17,643 bases of DNA from Gammaproteobacteria bacterium (GCA_003562535.1 PWUP01000101.1:1-17643); one strand, 5' to 3'; shown: positions 1-8,237, numbered from the stretch's first letter. Notes: generated by a model from the sequence alone, not told the origin. Made by a program: numbers and translations.

Positions 1-761
1 CCGGTCTGATACCGGGATTGCTGCTGGCTCTGAGCTTTATTATCGTCACGGCTATCATCTGCCAGATCAAACCCTCGTTGGGCGGGCCGCGTCGGCGTTT
101 CAGTTGGCGTCAGCGTTTGCACAGCCTGCGTGATTTAATCCCCATTGCCGTGCTGTTCTTGGTCGTCATCGGCTCAATCTATCGGGGCTGGGCGACACCG
201 ACAGAGGCCGCAGCGTTGGGTGTTGCTATGGCCTTATTGATTGCGGCTCTGAATCGCGGTCTGGGTCTGGCGATACTACGCGATGCGTTACTCGGCACTG
301 TAAAAATTACCGCAATGATTATGTTTATCATCATTGGGGCGTACTTTCTTAACTATACCCTAGCCTCCGCTGGCCTGGGTCGGGAGCTGCAAGCCTTTCT
401 CAGCGGACTAGATCTTGGGCCTTATGGCACCCTGATGGTCTTGGTGGCCTTGTATATTGTGCTCGGGTTTTTCATCGAAACCCTATCGTTGATGGTGGCC
501 ACAATTCCCATCGTCGTACCCATTGTCGCCGCCCTCGGTTTTGATAAAGTCTGGTTTGGTATTTTGCTGATTCTGCTGATCGAAATGGCATTGATTACCC
601 CGCCGGTCGGTCTCAATCTGTTTGTCGTCCAAGGCGCACGCCAACGAGGCCATCTAACGGAAGTCATGGTGGGTGCCATACCGTATGTACTGACGATGTT
701 CGTCATGGCCATTGTGCTGATTGTCTTTCCACAACTGGCCTTATGGCTGCCTAATTTATAA
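1..761 (+). CDS. TRAP transporter large permease (DctM family), 3' part
   Basis: This is the C-terminal part of the large membrane subunit of a tripartite ATP-independent periplasmic transporter, which imports organic acids or similar solutes in the inner membrane using an ion gradient. The frame is open to the left edge, reading GLIPGLLLALSF, so the gene starts outside the window and about 175 of the usual ~430 residues are missing. Visible family marks are GWATPTEAAALG (near base 190-225) and ITPPVGLNLFVVQG (near 595-635), with several hydrophobic helices. The partner small permease and the binding protein are not visible and should lie upstream. The DUF2848 gene starts 21 bases after the stop, and a 5-oxoprolinase-type gene follows, so the substrate may be oxoproline or a related lactam. 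The family call is firm; the substrate is inferred from context only. Confidence 0.93.
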   Translation, partial: GLIPGLLLALSFIIVTAIICQIKPSLGGPRRRFSWRQRLHSLRDLIPIAVLFLVVIGSIYRGWATPTEAAALGVAMALLIAALNRGLGLAILRDALLGTVKITAMIMFIIIGAYFLNYTLASAGLGRELQAFLSGLDLGPYGTLMVLVALYIVLGFFIETLSLMVATIPIVVPIVAALGFDKVWFGILLILLIEMALITPPVGLNLFVVQGARQRGHLTEVMVGAIPYVLTMFVMAIVLIVFPQLALWLPNL

Positions 762-782
762 CTTATGCGATGAGGACTACTA

Positions 783-1472
783 ATGCGGTTCACCGTTGCT
801 GACGGTCAGACCCTAGACATCACCTTGACCACTGTCTGGGTAGCCGGTTGGACCGGGCGCGACCCTGCTGCCGTAGCACAGCATATTGCTGAACTGGCCG
901 AACTGGGGGTGCCCGCACCGTCCACAGTACCGCTGTATTATCGCGTTGCTGCGGATTTACTGACCCACAGCCCGACGATACAGGTGGTCGGCGAGCAGAC
1001 TTCTGGCGAGGTCGAACCGGTATTAATAGCGACTGACGATACGCTGTGGCTAGGCTTGGCTTCGGATCATACCGATCGCGGCTTGGAAACGTATTCCGTA
1101 GCCTTGGCCAAACAGGCTTGTGCCAAACCACTGGCGGCGCAACTTTGGCGCTTTGATGAAGTAGCTGACCATCTCGACCAGTTACAGTTACAATCTTGGA
1201 TTCGCCCCAGTGAGGATAGCGATTGGACACTTTACCAATCTGGCTCCTTGGCGGCTATCCGTCCCTTGGCGGAACTTATGCGTGGTGTACCGAATGCCCT
1301 TTCAGAGGGCAAAAAATTACCGCCGGGCAGTGCACTGTTATGTGGAACCTTAGCCGTTGTTTCCGGTGGGGTACGTCCAGCGAGACAATTTCGCATGGCC
1401 TTACATGATCCTGTCTGCCAACGCAGCTTGCATCACCACTACACCATTGATTCACTCCCCATCGTCAACTAA
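783..1472 (+). CDS. DUF2848 family protein
   Basis: A 229-residue soluble protein that I recognise as DUF2848, a family related to the fumarylacetoacetate hydrolase fold, with no reaction known to me. Typical stretches are AGWTGRD (21-27), SGEVEPV (74-80), SDHTDR (94-99) and a CAKP segment (113-116). No signal peptide or membrane helix is apparent, so it should act in the cytoplasm. The ATG at 783 has a GAGGA ribosome site six bases upstream, which fixes the start. It lies between a TRAP permease gene and a 5-oxoprolinase-type gene with short gaps (21 and 12 bases), so co-transcription is likely. It may act on the same imported compound or its product. Family call is confident; the role is inferred. 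Confidence 0.85.
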   Translation: MRFTVADGQTLDITLTTVWVAGWTGRDPAAVAQHIAELAELGVPAPSTVPLYYRVAADLLTHSPTIQVVGEQTSGEVEPVLIATDDTLWLGLASDHTDRGLETYSVALAKQACAKPLAAQLWRFDEVADHLDQLQLQSWIRPSEDSDWTLYQSGSLAAIRPLAELMRGVPNALSEGKKLPPGSALLCGTLAVVSGGVRPARQFRMALHDPVCQRSLHHHYTIDSLPIVN

Positions 1473-1484
1473 ACAGGATTTTCT

Positions 1485-4400
1485 ATGAGCGATACCTCTC
1501 CACGCTGGCAATTCTGGATTGATCGCGGTGGCACGTTTACCGATGTGGTCGCTCGGCGTCCTGATGGTTCTCATGTCACCCATAAACTGCTGTCAGACAA
1601 TCCCGAACAGTATCGTGATGCCGCATTAGCGGGGATTCGGGATCTCATGGGTTTAGCACGCGATGCTGCGATTCCGGCTGAACAGATCGAAGCAGTCAAA
1701 ATGGGCACCACGGTGGCCACCAATGCCCTGTTAGAGCGCAAGGGTGAGGCAACACTGCTGGTCACGACTCGCGGTTTCCGCGATGCCCTGCGCATTGGTT
1801 ATCAAAACCGCCCCCGGCTCTTTGATCTGCACATCCAGCTCCCGGAAATGCTCTATCAACAGGTTATAGAGATCGACGAGCGGGTGTCTGCCCAGGGCGA
1901 TATCGTCCAGCCTCTGGACGAAGCTACTGCCCGCACCCGTCTCGAACACGCCTTTGCCAGCGGCATTCGCTCCTGCGCCATTGTGTTGATGCACGGCTAC
2001 CGCTACCCCGAACATGAGCGCCGTGTCGCTGCGCTGGCTCGCGCTATCGGCTATACCCAAGTATCCACCAGCCACGGCACCAGTCCGCTGATGAAGCTGG
2101 TCAGTCGCGGCGATACCACGGTGGTTGACGCCTATTTATCGCCGATTCTACGCCGCTATGTCGATCAAGTCGCCGCTGAACTTGGCGACACCCGCCTGCT
2201 GTTTATGCAATCCAATGGCGGCTTAACCGATGCCCGCCTGTTTCAAGGCAAAGACGCCATTCTCTCCGGCCCTGCCGGTGGGGTGGTTGGCGCGGTGCAA
2301 ACGGCGGCTATGGCCGGTTTTGAGCAGATCATCGGCTTTGATATGGGTGGCACCTCCACCGATGTTTGCCACTACGCTGGGGAGCTGGAACGGGCGTTTG
2401 AAACCGAAGTGGCTGGCGTACGAATGCGCGCCCCGATGATGCACATCCACACCGTGGCCGCTGGGGGGGGATCGATTTTACACTTTGACGGTGCGCGTTA
2501 CCGCATCGGTCCTGATTCGGCGGGTGCCAATCCCGGCCCGGCCTGTTACCGTCGGGGCGGGCCGCTGACCGTCACCGACTGCAATGTGATGCTAGGCAAA
2601 TTACAGCCGGATCATTTCCCCGCTGTCTTCGGCCCCCAGGGCGACCAACCGCTGGACGTTGCCGTAGTGCGCGAGCGCTTTGCGGCCTTGGCTGAACGCA
2701 TCCAGGACGCTACGGGGCAGGCTCAGACCCCCGAAGCCGTAGCCGAAGGATTTCTGCGCATCGCCGTCGATAATATGGCCAATGCCATCAAAAAAATTTC
2801 TATCCAGCGCGGTTACGATGTCAGCCGCTACACCCTATGCTGCTTCGGGGGCGCTGGTGGGCAACACGCCTGCGCAGTAGCCGATGCGCTGGGGATTAAA
2901 ACCTTGTTTATCCATCCCTATGCCGGGGTGCTGTCGGCCTATGGCATGGGTTTGGCCGATCTACGCGCCCTGCGCGAGGCCAGTGTCGAACGGCCCCTGG
3001 ACGCCGAGGCTGAAACCCTGATCCGCCAGCAACTGGATGCGCTGGAAGCCACTGCCCGAGCCGAAATCCGCCAACAAGGCATCCCCGAAGCGCGTATCGA
3101 CAGCCTACGCAAGGTACATCTGCGCTATCAGGGCACCGACTCCACCCTGGAAGTCGATTATGCCGACCGTGCCAATATGATCGCTGCGTTTGCAGCCGCC
3201 CACCGCCAGCGCTTCGGCTTTGTCTACGATAACCGGGCATTAATCGCCGCCACTGTGGCCGTCGAGGCCATAGGCCGCACCGAGTCACTGAATGAGCGAG
3301 CCGAGGCGGTGGCCAATCCCGGCCCAGCCACAGCGCTGAGCCAAGTGCGCGCACACCATCATGGTGAACAGCAGACAGTCCCCCTGTACCTACGCACCGC
3401 CCTAGCGGCAGGACAACGGCTTGACGGGCCGGCTTTGATTATTGAAGCCACCGCCACCACGGTGGTGGAAGTCGATTGGCAGGCCGAAGTGCTGTCCGGC
3501 GGTCAGTTAGTCGTCCGGCGGGTTAAAGCCCTGCCCTCGCGGGTCGCCATCGGCACTCAGGTTGATCCCGTCATGCTGGAGATTTTTAATAATCTGTTCA
3601 TGTCAGTGGCCGAACAAATGGGGGTGACGCTGCAAAACACCGCCGCCTCGGTGAACATTAAAGAACGGCTGGATTTCTCCTGTGCGGTGTTCGATCCCAG
3701 TGGTCATCTGATTGCCAATGCCCCGCATATGCCGGTGCATTTGGGCAGTATGGGCGAAAGTGTCCGCAGTATTCTCCGCCAGCATGGCAGCACTCTGCGA
3801 CCGGGCGATGTGTTTGCCCTCAATGCTCCGTATAACGGCGGCACTCATTTACCGGATATCACCGTGATCACCCCGGTGTTTGCCGAAGACGGACAAGGCG
3901 AGGTGTTATTCCTAGTTGCCTCACGCGGCCACCATGCCGATGTCGGCGGCATTACCCCCGGCTCCATGCCAGCTTTTTCCCGCTCGGTAGACGAAGAAGG
4001 CGTACTGTTCAGCGGCGAGCGCATTGTGCGTGATGATCGGTTTCTGGAACAGGAGACCCGGGCTATTTTAACCGGGGGCCCCTACCCGGCTCGGAATCCA
4101 GAGCAAAACATCGGCGATTTACTGGCGCAGATAGCCGCCAATGAACGCGGGGTGCGCGAACTGCGGCGCATGATCAGCCTGTTCGGGCTGGAGGTGGTGC
4201 AAGCTTATATGAGCCATGTTCAGGATAATGCCGAGGAGTCGGTGCGGCGGGTCATCGACCGACTGCAATCCGGCCACTACCGCTATGAAATGGATCACGG
4301 TGCGGCCATTGAGGTCAGTATTCGGGTCGATAAGACCGAGCGCAGCGCTACCGTGGATTTCACCGGCACGTCCGCGCAACAGCCGAATAATTTTAATGCG

Positions 4401-5096
4401 CCGTCTGCTGTCGCAAGGGCGGCGGTGCTGTATGTGTTCCGCACCCTGGTCGATGATGCCATTCCGCTGAATGAAGGCTGTCTGAAACCGCTGCAAGTGA
4501 TTCTGCCTGAAGGCTGTATGCTCAATCCGCAGTATCCAGCGGCGGTGGTCGCAGGCAATGTGGAAACCAGCCAAGCGATTGTCGATACCCTGTACGGGGC
4601 GCTCGGCGTGATGGCGGCGGCTCAAGGCACGATGAATAACTTTACCTTTGGCAATGCCGAGTACCAGTATTACGAAACCCTATGTGGCGGCAGCGGCGCT
4701 GGATCTAATTTCGACGGTACATCAGCCGTGCATACCCACATGACCAATTCCCGACTCACTGACCCTGAAGTCTTGGAATGGCGCTTCCCCGTTAGATTGG
4801 ATGCGTTTGCCATCCGCGAGGGCAGTGGCGGGATGGGACGGCAACGGGGGGGCGATGGGGTAATACGCCGGATACGTTTTCTGGACACCATGACGGCGAG
4901 TATTTTATCCGGCCATCGGCGGATTCCGCCCTTTGGACTCCAGGGCGGCCAACCGGGCGCTTTAGGGCAGAATACGGTAGAACGCGCTGATGGGCAGGTG
5001 GAAACCCTGCAAGGCTGCGACCAGACCACGATGCAGCCGGGAGATGTACTGGTGATCGAAACGCCCGGCGGTGGGGGGTATGGGTTAAAAAGGTGA
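1485..5096 (+). CDS. 5-oxoprolinase-type hydantoinase A/B fusion protein
   Basis: A 1203-residue enzyme with the HyuA- and HyuB-like halves fused in one chain, as in eukaryotic and some bacterial ATP-dependent 5-oxoprolinases, which open 5-oxo-L-proline to glutamate using ATP. The N-terminal HyuA part has RGGTFTDVV (14-22), SGPAGGVVGA (261-270), FDMGGTSTDV (285-294), AGGGS (326-330) and GANPGPACY, the acetate-kinase/Hsp70-like nucleotide site. The HyuB part begins near residue 693 (VDPVMLEIFNNLF) and ends with a Gly-rich tail (ETPGGGGYG). Length suits the fused family. An AGGA site six bases before the ATG supports the start. It follows a TRAP permease gene and a DUF2848 gene, consistent with uptake and breakdown of oxoproline. 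N-methylhydantoinase and acetophenone carboxylase subunits are homologous, so the exact substrate is not certain. Its last 12 bases overlap the 3' end of the opposing hydrolase gene. Confidence 0.9.
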   Translation: MSDTSPRWQFWIDRGGTFTDVVARRPDGSHVTHKLLSDNPEQYRDAALAGIRDLMGLARDAAIPAEQIEAVKMGTTVATNALLERKGEATLLVTTRGFRDALRIGYQNRPRLFDLHIQLPEMLYQQVIEIDERVSAQGDIVQPLDEATARTRLEHAFASGIRSCAIVLMHGYRYPEHERRVAALARAIGYTQVSTSHGTSPLMKLVSRGDTTVVDAYLSPILRRYVDQVAAELGDTRLLFMQSNGGLTDARLFQGKDAILSGPAGGVVGAVQTAAMAGFEQIIGFDMGGTSTDVCHYAGELERAFETEVAGVRMRAPMMHIHTVAAGGGSILHFDGARYRIGPDSAGANPGPACYRRGGPLTVTDCNVMLGKLQPDHFPAVFGPQGDQPLDVAVVRERFAALAERIQDATGQAQTPEAVAEGFLRIAVDNMANAIKKISIQRGYDVSRYTLCCFGGAGGQHACAVADALGIKTLFIHPYAGVLSAYGMGLADLRALREASVERPLDAEAETLIRQQLDALEATARAEIRQQGIPEARIDSLRKVHLRYQGTDSTLEVDYADRANMIAAFAAAHRQRFGFVYDNRALIAATVAVEAIGRTESLNERAEAVANPGPATALSQVRAHHHGEQQTVPLYLRTALAAGQRLDGPALIIEATATTVVEVDWQAEVLSGGQLVVRRVKALPSRVAIGTQVDPVMLEIFNNLFMSVAEQMGVTLQNTAASVNIKERLDFSCAVFDPSGHLIANAPHMPVHLGSMGESVRSILRQHGSTLRPGDVFALNAPYNGGTHLPDITVITPVFAEDGQGEVLFLVASRGHHADVGGITPGSMPAFSRSVDEEGVLFSGERIVRDDRFLEQETRAILTGGPYPARNPEQNIGDLLAQIAANERGVRELRRMISLFGLEVVQAYMSHVQDNAEESVRRVIDRLQSGHYRYEMDHGAAIEVSIRVDKTERSATVDFTGTSAQQPNNFNAPSAVARAAVLYVFRTLVDDAIPLNEGCLKPLQVILPEGCMLNPQYPAAVVAGNVETSQAIVDTLYGALGVMAAAQGTMNNFTFGNAEYQYYETLCGGSGAGSNFDGTSAVHTHMTNSRLTDPEVLEWRFPVRLDAFAIREGSGGMGRQRGGDGVIRRIRFLDTMTASILSGHRRIPPFGLQGGQPGALGQNTVERADGQVETLQGCDQTTMQPGDVLVIETPGGGGYGLKR

Positions 5097-5990
5097 AAAG
5101 GCGTGTACCCACTCCACAGTCCACTGCGCAACCTGATCCCGCCACTCGCGCTTGGAAAACGTATGGTTGGCTTCGGGCAATTCCCGGATACACACCCGTG
5201 ATTGCTCCAGCAAACCGCGCCAAGCGGGTGACTGCCTAGCGGTATCGCGGAATTCTGCCGCTGTGAGGTCATCACCGCTGAGAATTAATAGCAGTGACCC
5301 CTGAAACAACCGCCAGCCTGCCGCCATACGTTCAGGCAGTGGCTGGTTGAGGTCTATACCTTGTTGGGTTGGCGTTGCAGTTGAAGCGGCTGGACTGTGC
5401 CGCAGCACTTTGCCTACCATACCCAACAGCGAGCGTGCTGAGGCCAGTGGATTCAAGCGTCCACGGATTAATCCTGACCAAAAATCGAGGCTGACCAGAC
5501 GCCTGAGATAATATTGACGTAAATACGCCTTGGCTAAACCCTGTTCAGTACGCATCCACGGATTGAGCAGCACCAGACCAATCACCCGAGGATCGCGGTA
5601 GGCATAGCCTAAGGCTGCCGAGGCTCCATCACATAATCCCCAGATAATAATGTCCTGCAACTCCGGCAATTCGCTCTGAAAGGCATCGATGGCGGCGGTG
5701 ATGTCCGCATCAACAGCCTCAAAATCACGCATGGCACCCGTGGCATCACCCATACCCCGATAATCGAAACGCAATACCGGTATCCCATGAGCGGCTAGAT
5801 AACGTGCCAGCAGCAGAAATTGGCGGTGACTGCCCACTCGATACTGCGGACCACCGACAACAATCACCACCCCGCATTGTGAAGAGCCTGGTTCTGCCGC
5901 CACAGAGTCTAGCGGTGGACGCTGTGCCGGATGCAGAATGCCTAATAACTGTTCACCCGCGACTTGGAAAATGACGGCACGTTCTGTCAT
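5085..5990 (-). CDS. Exosortase A system-associated hydrolase 1 (alpha/beta hydrolase)
   Basis: A 301-residue alpha/beta hydrolase resembling the hydrolase 1 family found next to exosortase A genes in exopolysaccharide loci. Marks are VVGGPQYRVGSHRQF (44-58), FDYRGMGDA (75-83) and the nucleophile elbow GLCDGAS (118-124). Cys120 therefore occupies the usual Ser position, which I recall as normal for this family. Asp240 or Asp241 (SGDD) and His276 (ANHTFS) fit the rest of a triad. The substrate is unknown; an acyl- or peptide-transfer role in cell-surface polymer assembly is only a guess. I chose the ATG at 5990 because AGGAA lies just upstream; a TTG eight codons earlier (6014) also opens the frame. 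No exosortase or companion hydrolase 2 is in the window. The 3' end overlaps the convergent oxoprolinase gene by 12 bases. Confidence 0.85.
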   Translation of the reverse strand: MTERAVIFQVAGEQLLGILHPAQRPPLDSVAAEPGSSQCGVVIVVGGPQYRVGSHRQFLLLARYLAAHGIPVLRFDYRGMGDATGAMRDFEAVDADITAAIDAFQSELPELQDIIIWGLCDGASAALGYAYRDPRVIGLVLLNPWMRTEQGLAKAYLRQYYLRRLVSLDFWSGLIRGRLNPLASARSLLGMVGKVLRHSPAASTATPTQQGIDLNQPLPERMAAGWRLFQGSLLLILSGDDLTAAEFRDTARQSPAWRGLLEQSRVCIRELPEANHTFSKREWRDQVAQWTVEWVHAFSPF

Positions 5991-6069
5991 GGCTGTTCCT
6001 AAAAAACAAAGCAAGTAGGACGGGTTATGGTCATTAGCAACACTAACCCTTTACCCAAACTATTTTAAG

Positions 6070-6095
6070 GTTGGATTGACAGGCGTCAACCCAAC
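6070..6095. promoter_or_regulatory. Long imperfect inverted repeat in divergent intergenic region
   Basis: Arms GTTGGATTGAC (6070-6080) and GTCAACCCAAC (6085-6095) pair at 10 of 11 positions around a 4-base centre AGGC. It lies between the divergent hydrolase (start 5990) and membrane protein (start 6174) genes. No T-run follows on either strand, so a terminator is unlikely and an operator or structured leader is more plausible. A smaller dyad, GTGGT/ACCAC (6122-6138), follows. TTGACA at 6076-6081 resembles a -35 box, but I see no good -10 at the right distance. Confidence 0.45.
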
Positions 6096-6173
6096 TCTTG
6101 CACATCACTGTCAAGATCAAGGTGGTAAGCTAAACCACTGATGGTCTAACCCGTTTGGCTTGAGGACACCGCT

Positions 6174-7202
6174 ATGCGTATTAACCGTAATGATCTCGCT
6201 GCTGCTGCAGAGCAGGGTGTGCTGGAACCTAGGCAAGTGGAACCATTGTGGCAGTTTTTCCAGCAACAAGGCAAAGATCAACCCAGATTACAGTTTTCCC
6301 ATCTGCTGTATTATCTCGGTGGGCTGATGGCCATCGGTGCCATGAGCTTATTTATGACCGTCGCCTGGGAATTATTGGGTGGCTGGGGGATTTTACTGCT
6401 GGCTACGCTGTATATGGTGCTGGCGATCGCGCTGACTGAATACCTGCTACAGCACGGTTTGCGTATTCCCGCCGGGTTGACCGCTGCATTGGCCGTCGCT
6501 TTAATCCCCCTGGCGGTTTATGGTCTACAGCAAGGTCTGGGGCTATGGCCAGATGATGCCGTGTACCGCGATTATCATCATTGGGTGTCGTGGCGCTGGA
6601 TTCTAATGGAATTGGCGACTTTAGCCGCAGCCTGTGTGATATTTTGGCGTTATCGCCTGCCGTTTTTACTCCTGCCGGTGGCCGTGACTTTGTGGTATCT
6701 GAGTATGGACTTAGTGCCATTTTTGTTCGACCAGGCGCTGACTTGGGAGTTACGTCGGGATTTTTCCCTGTGGTTTGGGCTGGGGATGTTATTGGTGGCT
6801 TTGGGCGTTGATCTGCGTTTAGGACGGCAACCCGACTATGCTTTTTGGCTGTTTGTGTTCGGTATGCTGGCGTTTTGGTCTGGACTGAGTTTTCGAGCTT
6901 CGGACAGCGAATGGGCAAAGTTCGGCTATTTCGCCATTAACCTGGGGTTGCTGTTCATCGGTACCGCATTGCGGCGGCGTGTGTTTGTGGTCTTCGGTGG
7001 TTTGGGGGTGGCGAGTTATTTAGGCTATCTGTCGTATCAAGTGTTTGCCGACAGCCTGTGGTTTCCGGTGGTGCTGTCTTTTGCCGGCTTGGTGGTTATC
7101 GGGTTGGGGGTGCTTTGGCAGCGCTATGAACAGTGCATCGGGGCGCGACTGCGGGCTGTATTACCAGCCCGACTGCGCCAAGTGATTGAGACGGGTGACT
7201 AG
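6174..7202 (+). CDS. Multi-pass inner membrane protein, possibly DUF2157-like
   Basis: A 342-residue protein dominated by hydrophobic helices, roughly nine or ten, after a soluble N-terminal segment of about 40 residues. That segment (AAAEQGVLEPRQVEPLWQFF) is the kind of short helical start seen in DUF2157 membrane proteins, and I name that family only tentatively. No catalytic motif is evident. The C-terminus is basic (ARLRAVLPARLRQ) and probably cytoplasmic. The ATG at 6174 is preceded by TGAGGA about nine bases upstream. The gene stands alone: it is divergent from the exosortase-type hydrolase across 183 bases that hold an inverted repeat, and it overlaps by four bases the end of a small convergent gene. 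Function unknown. Confidence 0.8.
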   Translation: MRINRNDLAAAAEQGVLEPRQVEPLWQFFQQQGKDQPRLQFSHLLYYLGGLMAIGAMSLFMTVAWELLGGWGILLLATLYMVLAIALTEYLLQHGLRIPAGLTAALAVALIPLAVYGLQQGLGLWPDDAVYRDYHHWVSWRWILMELATLAAACVIFWRYRLPFLLLPVAVTLWYLSMDLVPFLFDQALTWELRRDFSLWFGLGMLLVALGVDLRLGRQPDYAFWLFVFGMLAFWSGLSFRASDSEWAKFGYFAINLGLLFIGTALRRRVFVVFGGLGVASYLGYLSYQVFADSLWFPVVLSFAGLVVIGLGVLWQRYEQCIGARLRAVLPARLRQVIETGD

Positions 7203-7528
7203 CGCTCTGGGCGAGTGCGGGTCGCTTCACGATTTCGCGTGTCGCGGTCACCGGCCGCGCCATGCGCTGAGGCTTCGGTGTCGTCAGCATTGAACTGATC
7301 CCAGTCCATCCACGGCGGTGGACCTTGGGGACGCCATTCCATAATGTGGCTGAGGCTGGGCAGCTCAATAGTATTGAATTGCAAGCCATCCGCATCCTGC
7401 AAATGCGCTGCCGTATTCATGACACCGAAACTGAGTGCCAGCACGGTTGCACCGGTCAGCATGTGGATCTGCAGGCGCTGCCTGGCATCCTCAGTTTCGA
7501 TGGGGTATACGCTAGGGAAAAGGGTCAT
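7199..7528 (-). CDS. Small single-helix membrane protein, hypothetical
   Basis: A predicted 109-residue protein that I do not recognise. Residues about 22-41 (HMLTGATVLALSFGVMNTA) can form one membrane helix. A Pro/Trp-rich stretch follows (EWRPQGPPPWMDWDQF, 64-79), then a charged polar tail rich in Asp, Arg and Thr. I prefer the ATG at 7528 because GGAG lies eight bases upstream; the frame is open to an ATG at 7597 without a comparable site. A plus-strand ORF on the opposite strand (7325-7618) looks like a shadow. The last four bases overlap the convergent membrane-protein gene. On the other side it is divergent from the SUF regulator, so a link to iron-sulfur assembly is conceivable but unsupported. 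Confidence 0.55.
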   Translation of the reverse strand: MTLFPSVYPIETEDARQRLQIHMLTGATVLALSFGVMNTAAHLQDADGLQFNTIELPSLSHIMEWRPQGPPPWMDWDQFNADDTEASAHGAAGDRDTRNREATRTRPER

Positions 7529-7668
7529 TTTAGCCGCTCCAACGGTTCGAACACTGAAATTAGTGTACCTGTCATGATCGAGCAGGCGCAATATCAAGCG
7601 CTGCTATCGAAGCTGTGACTGCTCAGCGCGGTGAATGGTTCCTGTCGGCGCTTTTGCCTGCCTGCCCA

Positions 7669-7698
7669 TTGCCTCAGGAACTTTTTTATGTTTATATA
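7669..7698 (+). promoter_or_regulatory. Candidate promoter of the SUF operon
   Basis: TTGCCT (7669-7674) and TATATA (7693-7698) are separated by 18 bases and would start transcription near 7705, about 30 bases before the regulator's ATG. The match is moderate. The dyad at 7698-7714 would sit over the start site, the usual place for a repressor. Confidence 0.35.
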
Positions 7699-7714
7699 GT
7701 ACCAAACTGGTGCT
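7698..7714. promoter_or_regulatory. Inverted repeat, candidate Rrf2-regulator operator
   Basis: AGTACCA (7698-7704) and TGGTGCT (7708-7714) are inverted copies matching at six of seven positions around the centre AAC. It lies 23 bases before the start of the Rrf2-type regulator and overlaps the likely -10/start region, so autoregulation of the suf operon by that protein is the simplest reading. It does not fit the E. coli IscR type 2 spacing as I remember it. Confidence 0.45.
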
Positions 7715-7736
7715 GATTAATTCAATGCTGCACATT

Positions 7737-8237
7737 ATGCTTAGAATTACCCGAGAAACCGATTATGGCATTATTTTAATGAGTGCATTAGCGCAAGCCG
7801 ATGAACTCTCACTCAGCGCCGCTGTGCTGGCGCGGCGTTGTCGCTTGCCGGTACCGATGGTCAGCAAAATTCTCAAAGCACTGGCGCAAGCCGGATTACT
7901 CGTCTCCCAGCGCGGCGCTCATGGTGGCTATGCCTTAGCGCGTCATGCCAGTGAGATTACTGTGGCGGAAATTGTTGAGGCTCTTGAAGGGCCGATTGCC
8001 ATTACCGAGTGCAGCAGCGCTGAACCGTCAGCGTGTATGCATCTTAACCATTGCCAAGTGAATAGCCATTGGAACCGGATTAATGAAATTATTCGCAGTA
8101 CCTTGGGTGCCATCAGCCTCAAACAAATGAGCCAGTGGTCGTCATCATTGCGTACTGAGGCACCCGTTACCATTAATCCCTTATCTGCCCTGTTAGGTGA
8201 GCACGCCTCAGCGCAGCCCGATTCGACCCGGAGGTAG
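7737..8237 (+). CDS. Rrf2-family SUF system Fe-S assembly regulator
   Basis: A 166-residue Rrf2/IscR-like DNA-binding protein of the type that heads proteobacterial suf operons and senses Fe-S cluster status. The N-terminal winged helix-turn-helix includes LRITRETDYGIILM, the recognition region RRCRLPVPMVSKILKAL (33-49) and the wing RGAHGGYALAR (59-69). Three cysteines, Cys92, Cys100 and Cys106 (ECSSAEPSACMHLNHC), are placed like the cluster ligands of IscR, although the first gap is seven residues rather than five. I start at the ATG at 7737 because family members begin MLRI; it lacks a clear Shine-Dalgarno, and an ATG at 7725 is also in frame. The stop is 10 bases before the sufB ATG, so regulator and assembly genes are likely co-transcribed. 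Confidence 0.9.
   Translation: MLRITRETDYGIILMSALAQADELSLSAAVLARRCRLPVPMVSKILKALAQAGLLVSQRGAHGGYALARHASEITVAEIVEALEGPIAITECSSAEPSACMHLNHCQVNSHWNRINEIIRSTLGAISLKQMSQWSSSLRTEAPVTINPLSALLGEHASAQPDSTRR

Noticed and set aside
783..1472. DUF2848 gene as a fumarylacetoacetase proper.
   Set aside because: The family is related by fold, but I see no basis to assign that reaction; left as DUF2848.
4670..5275. Minus-strand 201-codon ORF across the oxoprolinase/hydrolase junction.
   Set aside because: It overlaps two clear genes and is Pro/Arg/Ser-rich, as expected of an antisense frame in GC-rich coding sequence.
7325..7618. Plus-strand 97-codon ORF opposite the small membrane protein.
   Set aside because: No ribosome site or recognisable domain; the minus-strand frame has a good start and a plausible membrane helix.
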